Part shown: in pieces, positions 61,052-64,000 of the stretch
Position numbering within the stretch: position 1 is the stretch's first letter
Layout of the letters: the number at the start of each line of letters is the position of its first letter
Assembly: GCF_900115685.1 (NCBI RefSeq)
Contig: NZ_FOXJ01000006.1
Span: 186,001-250,000, forward strand
DNA from: Variovorax sp. 770b2
Lineage (GTDB): Bacteria; Pseudomonadota; Gammaproteobacteria; Burkholderiales; Burkholderiaceae_C
Direction of reading: 5' to 3'
DNA: 64,000 nt
Translations under genes and position numbers: made by a program
The notes under the pieces: generated by a model
What the model saw: the letters and a program-made list of their open reading frames with translations, nothing else
The model's database searches: none
Told to the model about the DNA's origin: nothing

Positions 61052-61821
61052 AGCACGCACGCGTCATCCACGAAGGCCGCGAACACACCGGCACGAGCCA
61101 CGAATTCAACGGCCAGCCGGACGCCGCGGTGCGCATCGAAGACGGCCGCATCGTGCCGCAAGACCAGCTCACCTGGCTCCCCCCACTCGCGCCCACGGTA
61201 CGCCCGCGCACCATCCTCGCGCTCGGCCTCAACTACGCCGACCACGCCAAGGAACTCGAATTCAAGGCGCCTGAAGAACCGCTGGTGTTCGTCAAGGGCC
61301 AGAGCGCGCTGATCGGCCACCGCCAGCTCACGCACCGGCCGGCCGGCGTGCAGTTCATGCACTACGAATGCGAGCTCGCCATCGTGATCGGCAAGACCGC
61401 GCGCCACGTGAAGCGCGACGACGCCTGCGACTTCATCGGCGGCTACACGGTCGCCAACGACTACGCGATCCGCGACTACCTGGAGAACTGGTACCGCCCC
61501 AACCTGCGCGTGAAGAACCGCGACACCTGCACGCCGCTGGGGCCTTGGTTCGTCGACGCGGCCGACGTTCCAGATCCGATGGCGCTCGCGTTGCGCTCCA
61601 CCGTCAACGGCACCGTCACGCAGCAGGGCAATACGCGCGACATGATCTTCGATGCGCCCTTTCTCATCGAATACTTCAGCCGCTTCATGACGCTCTCGCC
61701 GGGCGACCTGATCCTCACGGGCACGCCCGACGGCGTGGTCGATTGCAAGCCGGGCGACGTCGTCGTCACCGAGATCGAGCACATCGGCGCGCTCCAGAAC
61801 ACCATCCAAGGAAAAGCATGA
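61048..61821 (+). CDS. hpaG2: HpaG C-terminal-type subunit, fumarylacetoacetate hydrolase-fold isomerase/decarboxylase
   Basis: The 257-residue protein corresponds to the second half of HpaG: LGLNYADHAKELEFKAPEEPLVFVKG (about 58-83, in two pieces), YECELAIVIGKTAR with the metal Glu pair (about 110-123) and the late FMTLSPGDLILTGTPDGV loop. It works with hpaG1 to form 2-oxohept-3-enedioate. ATG 61048 overlaps the hpaG1 stop; its own stop overlaps hpaE. Confidence 0.92.
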   Translation: MKHARVIHEGREHTGTSHEFNGQPDAAVRIEDGRIVPQDQLTWLPPLAPTVRPRTILALGLNYADHAKELEFKAPEEPLVFVKGQSALIGHRQLTHRPAGVQFMHYECELAIVIGKTARHVKRDDACDFIGGYTVANDYAIRDYLENWYRPNLRVKNRDTCTPLGPWFVDAADVPDPMALALRSTVNGTVTQQGNTRDMIFDAPFLIEYFSRFMTLSPGDLILTGTPDGVVDCKPGDVVVTEIEHIGALQNTIQGKA

Positions 61822-63281
61822 GAGTCGATCACCTGATCAACGGCAAAAGCGTTGCCGGCACGGACTACTTCGAAACCGTCAACCCCGCCACCCAGGAAGT
61901 GCTGGCCGAAGTCGCCTCGGGCGGCGAAGCCGAGGTGAACGCGGCCGTGGTCGCCGCGAAAGAAGCCTTTCCGAAATGGGCCGGCATGCCCGCACCCGAG
62001 CGCGCAAAACTGATTCGCAAGCTCGGCGACCTGATTGCCGCGCACGTGCCCGAGATCGCGCAGACCGAGACCAACGACTGCGGCCAGGTCATCGCGCAGA
62101 CCGGCAAGCAACTGATTCCGCGCGCGGCCGACAACTTCTATTACTTCGCCGAGATGTGCACGCGCGTGGACGGCCACACGTATCCGACGCCCACGCACCT
62201 GAACTACACGCTGTTCCACCCGGTGGGCGTGTGCGCGCTCATCAGCCCGTGGAACGTGCCCTTCATGACGGCCACCTGGAAGGTCGCACCGTGCCTGGCT
62301 TTCGGCAATACCGCGGTGCTGAAGATGAGCGAACTCTCCCCGCTCACGGCCGCGCGCCTGGGCGAGCTCGCGCTGGAAGCCGGCATTCCGCCCGGCGTGC
62401 TGAACCTCGTGCACGGCTACGGCAAGGAAGCGGGCGAGCCGCTGGTGGCGCACCCCGACGTGCGCGCCATTTCGTTCACCGGCTCCACCGCCACGGGCAA
62501 CCGCATCGTGAAGAGCGCGGGCCTGAAGAAATTCAGCATGGAGCTGGGCGGCAAGAGTCCCTTCGTGATCTTCGACGACGCCGACCTCGACCGCGCGCTG
62601 GATGCGGCCGTGTTCATGATCTTCAGCAACAACGGCGAGCGCTGCACGGCGGGCTCGCGCATCCTGGTGCAGCAGTCGATCTACGCGGACTTCGCCGCGA
62701 AGTTCGCCGAGCGCGCCAAGCGCATCACCGTGGGCGATCCGCTGGACGAGAAGACCATCGTCGGACCGATGATTTCGCAGGCCCACCTGGCCAAGGTGCG
62801 CAGCTACATCGAACTCGGGCCGAAGGAAGGCGCGACGATCCTGTGCGGTGGCCTCGATGCGCCATCGAACCTGCCGGACCGCGTGAAGAAGGGCAACTAC
62901 GTCGTGCCCACCGTCTTCGCCGACGTCGACAACCGCATGAAAATCGCGCAGGACGAGATCTTCGGACCGGTCGCCTGCCTCATCCCGTTCAAGGACGAGG
63001 CCGACGCGATCCGCCTGGCCAACGACATCCAATACGGCTTGAGCAGCTACGTATGGACCGAGAACATCGGCAAGGCCCACCGCGTGGCCGCGGCCGTGGA
63101 AGCCGGCATGTGCTTCGTCAACAGCCAGAACGTGCGGGACCTGCGCCAGCCCTTCGGCGGCACCAAGGCCTCGGGCACGGGCCGCGAGGGCGGCACCTGG
63201 AGCTACGAAGTGTTCTGCGAGCCGAAGAACATCGCGGTGTCGATGGGCTCACACCACATTCCGCATTGGGGCGTGGCGTGA
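61818..63281 (+). CDS. hpaE: 5-carboxymethyl-2-hydroxymuconate semialdehyde dehydrogenase
   Basis: HpaE oxidises the ring-fission product of homoprotocatechuate with NAD+. The 487-residue aldehyde dehydrogenase has SPWNVPFMTATWKVAPCLAFGN (about 144-165), the catalytic Glu in MELGGKSP (about 240-247) and the Cys in NNGERCTAGS (about 275-284). ATG 61818 overlaps hpaG2 and the stop overlaps the next gene (GTGA), so translation is coupled along the operon. Confidence 0.94.
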   Translation: MRVDHLINGKSVAGTDYFETVNPATQEVLAEVASGGEAEVNAAVVAAKEAFPKWAGMPAPERAKLIRKLGDLIAAHVPEIAQTETNDCGQVIAQTGKQLIPRAADNFYYFAEMCTRVDGHTYPTPTHLNYTLFHPVGVCALISPWNVPFMTATWKVAPCLAFGNTAVLKMSELSPLTAARLGELALEAGIPPGVLNLVHGYGKEAGEPLVAHPDVRAISFTGSTATGNRIVKSAGLKKFSMELGGKSPFVIFDDADLDRALDAAVFMIFSNNGERCTAGSRILVQQSIYADFAAKFAERAKRITVGDPLDEKTIVGPMISQAHLAKVRSYIELGPKEGATILCGGLDAPSNLPDRVKKGNYVVPTVFADVDNRMKIAQDEIFGPVACLIPFKDEADAIRLANDIQYGLSSYVWTENIGKAHRVAAAVEAGMCFVNSQNVRDLRQPFGGTKASGTGREGGTWSYEVFCEPKNIAVSMGSHHIPHWGVA

Positions 63282-64000
63282 ACACAAGCCGCCGCGCGCT
63301 GCTGCAGGGCGCCGCCGCGTTCGCGGCGCTGCCTTCGCTGGCACGTGCACGCGGCGACTGGCCGAACAAGCCGGTGCGCATCGTCGTGCCCTTCACGCCC
63401 GGCGGCACCACCGACTTCGTCGCACGGCTCGTGGCGGTCGAGCTCGGCAAGACGCTGGAGCAGGCCGTCATCGTCGAGAACAAGCCCGGTGCGGGCACGG
63501 TGATCGGCGTCGATGCGGTCGCCAAGTCGGCGCCCGACGGCTACAGCTTCGTCTGCGTGGCCAACAGCTTCACGGCCAACCAGACGCTGGTGCGCAAGCT
63601 GCCCTACGACACGCAGAAAGACCTGCGCCCCGTCGCGCTCATGGGCATGTCGGAGCATGTGCTCGCCACGCATCCGGCCAGTGGCCTGAAGACGCTGGCC
63701 GACCTGCGCAACCAGGCCAAGGCGAAGCCCGGCACGCTGAGCTTCGCCTCCTTCGGCAACGGCACCTCGGCGCACCTGTCGGGCGAAATGCTCAAGCTGC
63801 AGATGGGCCTGGACATCGTGCACGTGCCCTACAAGGGCCAGGGCCCCGCGCTCACCGACCTGCTCGGCGGCCAGGTGACGATGATGTTCGGCAACTGGCC
63901 CGAGTTCCGCGGCCACATTCAGAGCGGCAAGCTGGTCGCGCTGGGCATGGCGACCGCGCAGCGCTCGCAATATGCGCCCACCATACCCACACTGGCCGAA
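63278..64000 (+). CDS. Bug/TctC-family binding protein, 5' part (runs off window)
   Basis: This is an open frame of 241 codons from GTG 63278, overlapping the hpaE stop by 4 bp, without a stop before the window end. It has a Tat-like signal (SRRALLQGAAAFAALPSLARA), then the Bug fold WPNKPVRIVVPFTPGGTTDFVA, VIVENKPGAGTVIG and VHVPYKGQGPALTDLLGGQV. Being inside the hpa operon, it may bind 4-hydroxyphenylacetate or a related aromatic acid; this is inferred. About 80 residues should be missing. Confidence 0.9.
   Translation, partial: MNTSRRALLQGAAAFAALPSLARARGDWPNKPVRIVVPFTPGGTTDFVARLVAVELGKTLEQAVIVENKPGAGTVIGVDAVAKSAPDGYSFVCVANSFTANQTLVRKLPYDTQKDLRPVALMGMSEHVLATHPASGLKTLADLRNQAKAKPGTLSFASFGNGTSAHLSGEMLKLQMGLDIVHVPYKGQGPALTDLLGGQVTMMFGNWPEFRGHIQSGKLVALGMATAQRSQYAPTIPTLAE

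Overview
The window is GC-rich, densely packed chromosomal DNA, most likely from a Comamonadaceae-type betaproteobacterium (Burkholderiales; Variovorax or a close relative is my best guess). The reasons are the mreB-mreC-mreD-mrdA block divergent from gatC-gatA-gatB, two Bug/TctC-family periplasmic binding proteins, many LysR/GntR catabolic islands, and CCCTCTCCC/GGGAGAGGG-type intergenic repeats. The genus is an inference. I see no rRNA, tRNA, CRISPR, transposase or integrase.

Layout. 1-10 kb is core: the 3' part of fumarylacetoacetase, the rod-shape/elongation genes mrdA, mreD, mreC and mreB (minus strand), then gatCAB (plus strand). 10-11.8 kb holds a DUF4124 protein, pyrE and an exonuclease III gene head to head with pyrE. 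11.8-38.9 kb is a catabolic island built on two long minus-strand operons. Operon 1 (21855 down to 11809, ten genes) is divergent from a LysR gene. It encodes cyanuric acid hydrolase, an allantoinase/dihydropyrimidinase-like enzyme, an SDR, a cysteine hydrolase, a TrzA/AtzA-type amidohydrolase, a NitT/TauT-type ABC transporter with two binding proteins, and a DUF3830 protein. Operon 2 (38862 down to 26164, thirteen genes) encodes allophanate hydrolase, an AtzH-like protein, biuret hydrolase, a second biuret/triuret-hydrolase-like enzyme, formamidase, two ABC transporters of different classes and a closing GntR regulator. A LysR, a flavin monooxygenase and a Bug protein lie between the operons. 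Together the operons encode every enzyme needed for cyanuric acid -> (carboxybiuret) -> biuret -> allophanate -> ammonia + CO2, plus transport and regulation. This is the main finding.

39-48.9 kb: an M48 peptidase, an AmpG-like MFS permease, a small ketosynthase / chain-length-factor / flavin-halogenase-like cassette, an OmpR-type two-component system and an O-antigen-ligase-like protein. 49-53.3 kb: a poly-glycine lipoprotein, a small membrane protein, a zf-CHCC zinc-finger protein, ilvE and rdgC. 53.3-59.9 kb: an M20 amidohydrolase and MFS symporter with a divergent LysR, three small proteins and radA. 60-64 kb: the start of a homoprotocatechuate (4-hydroxyphenylacetate) meta-cleavage operon, hpaR-hpaG1-hpaG2-hpaE plus a Bug binding protein cut by the window edge.

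No gene-free stretch exceeds about 300 bases; the longer gaps (1128-1260, 38888-39083, 47485-47649) carry repeat-like or regulatory DNA, as listed.
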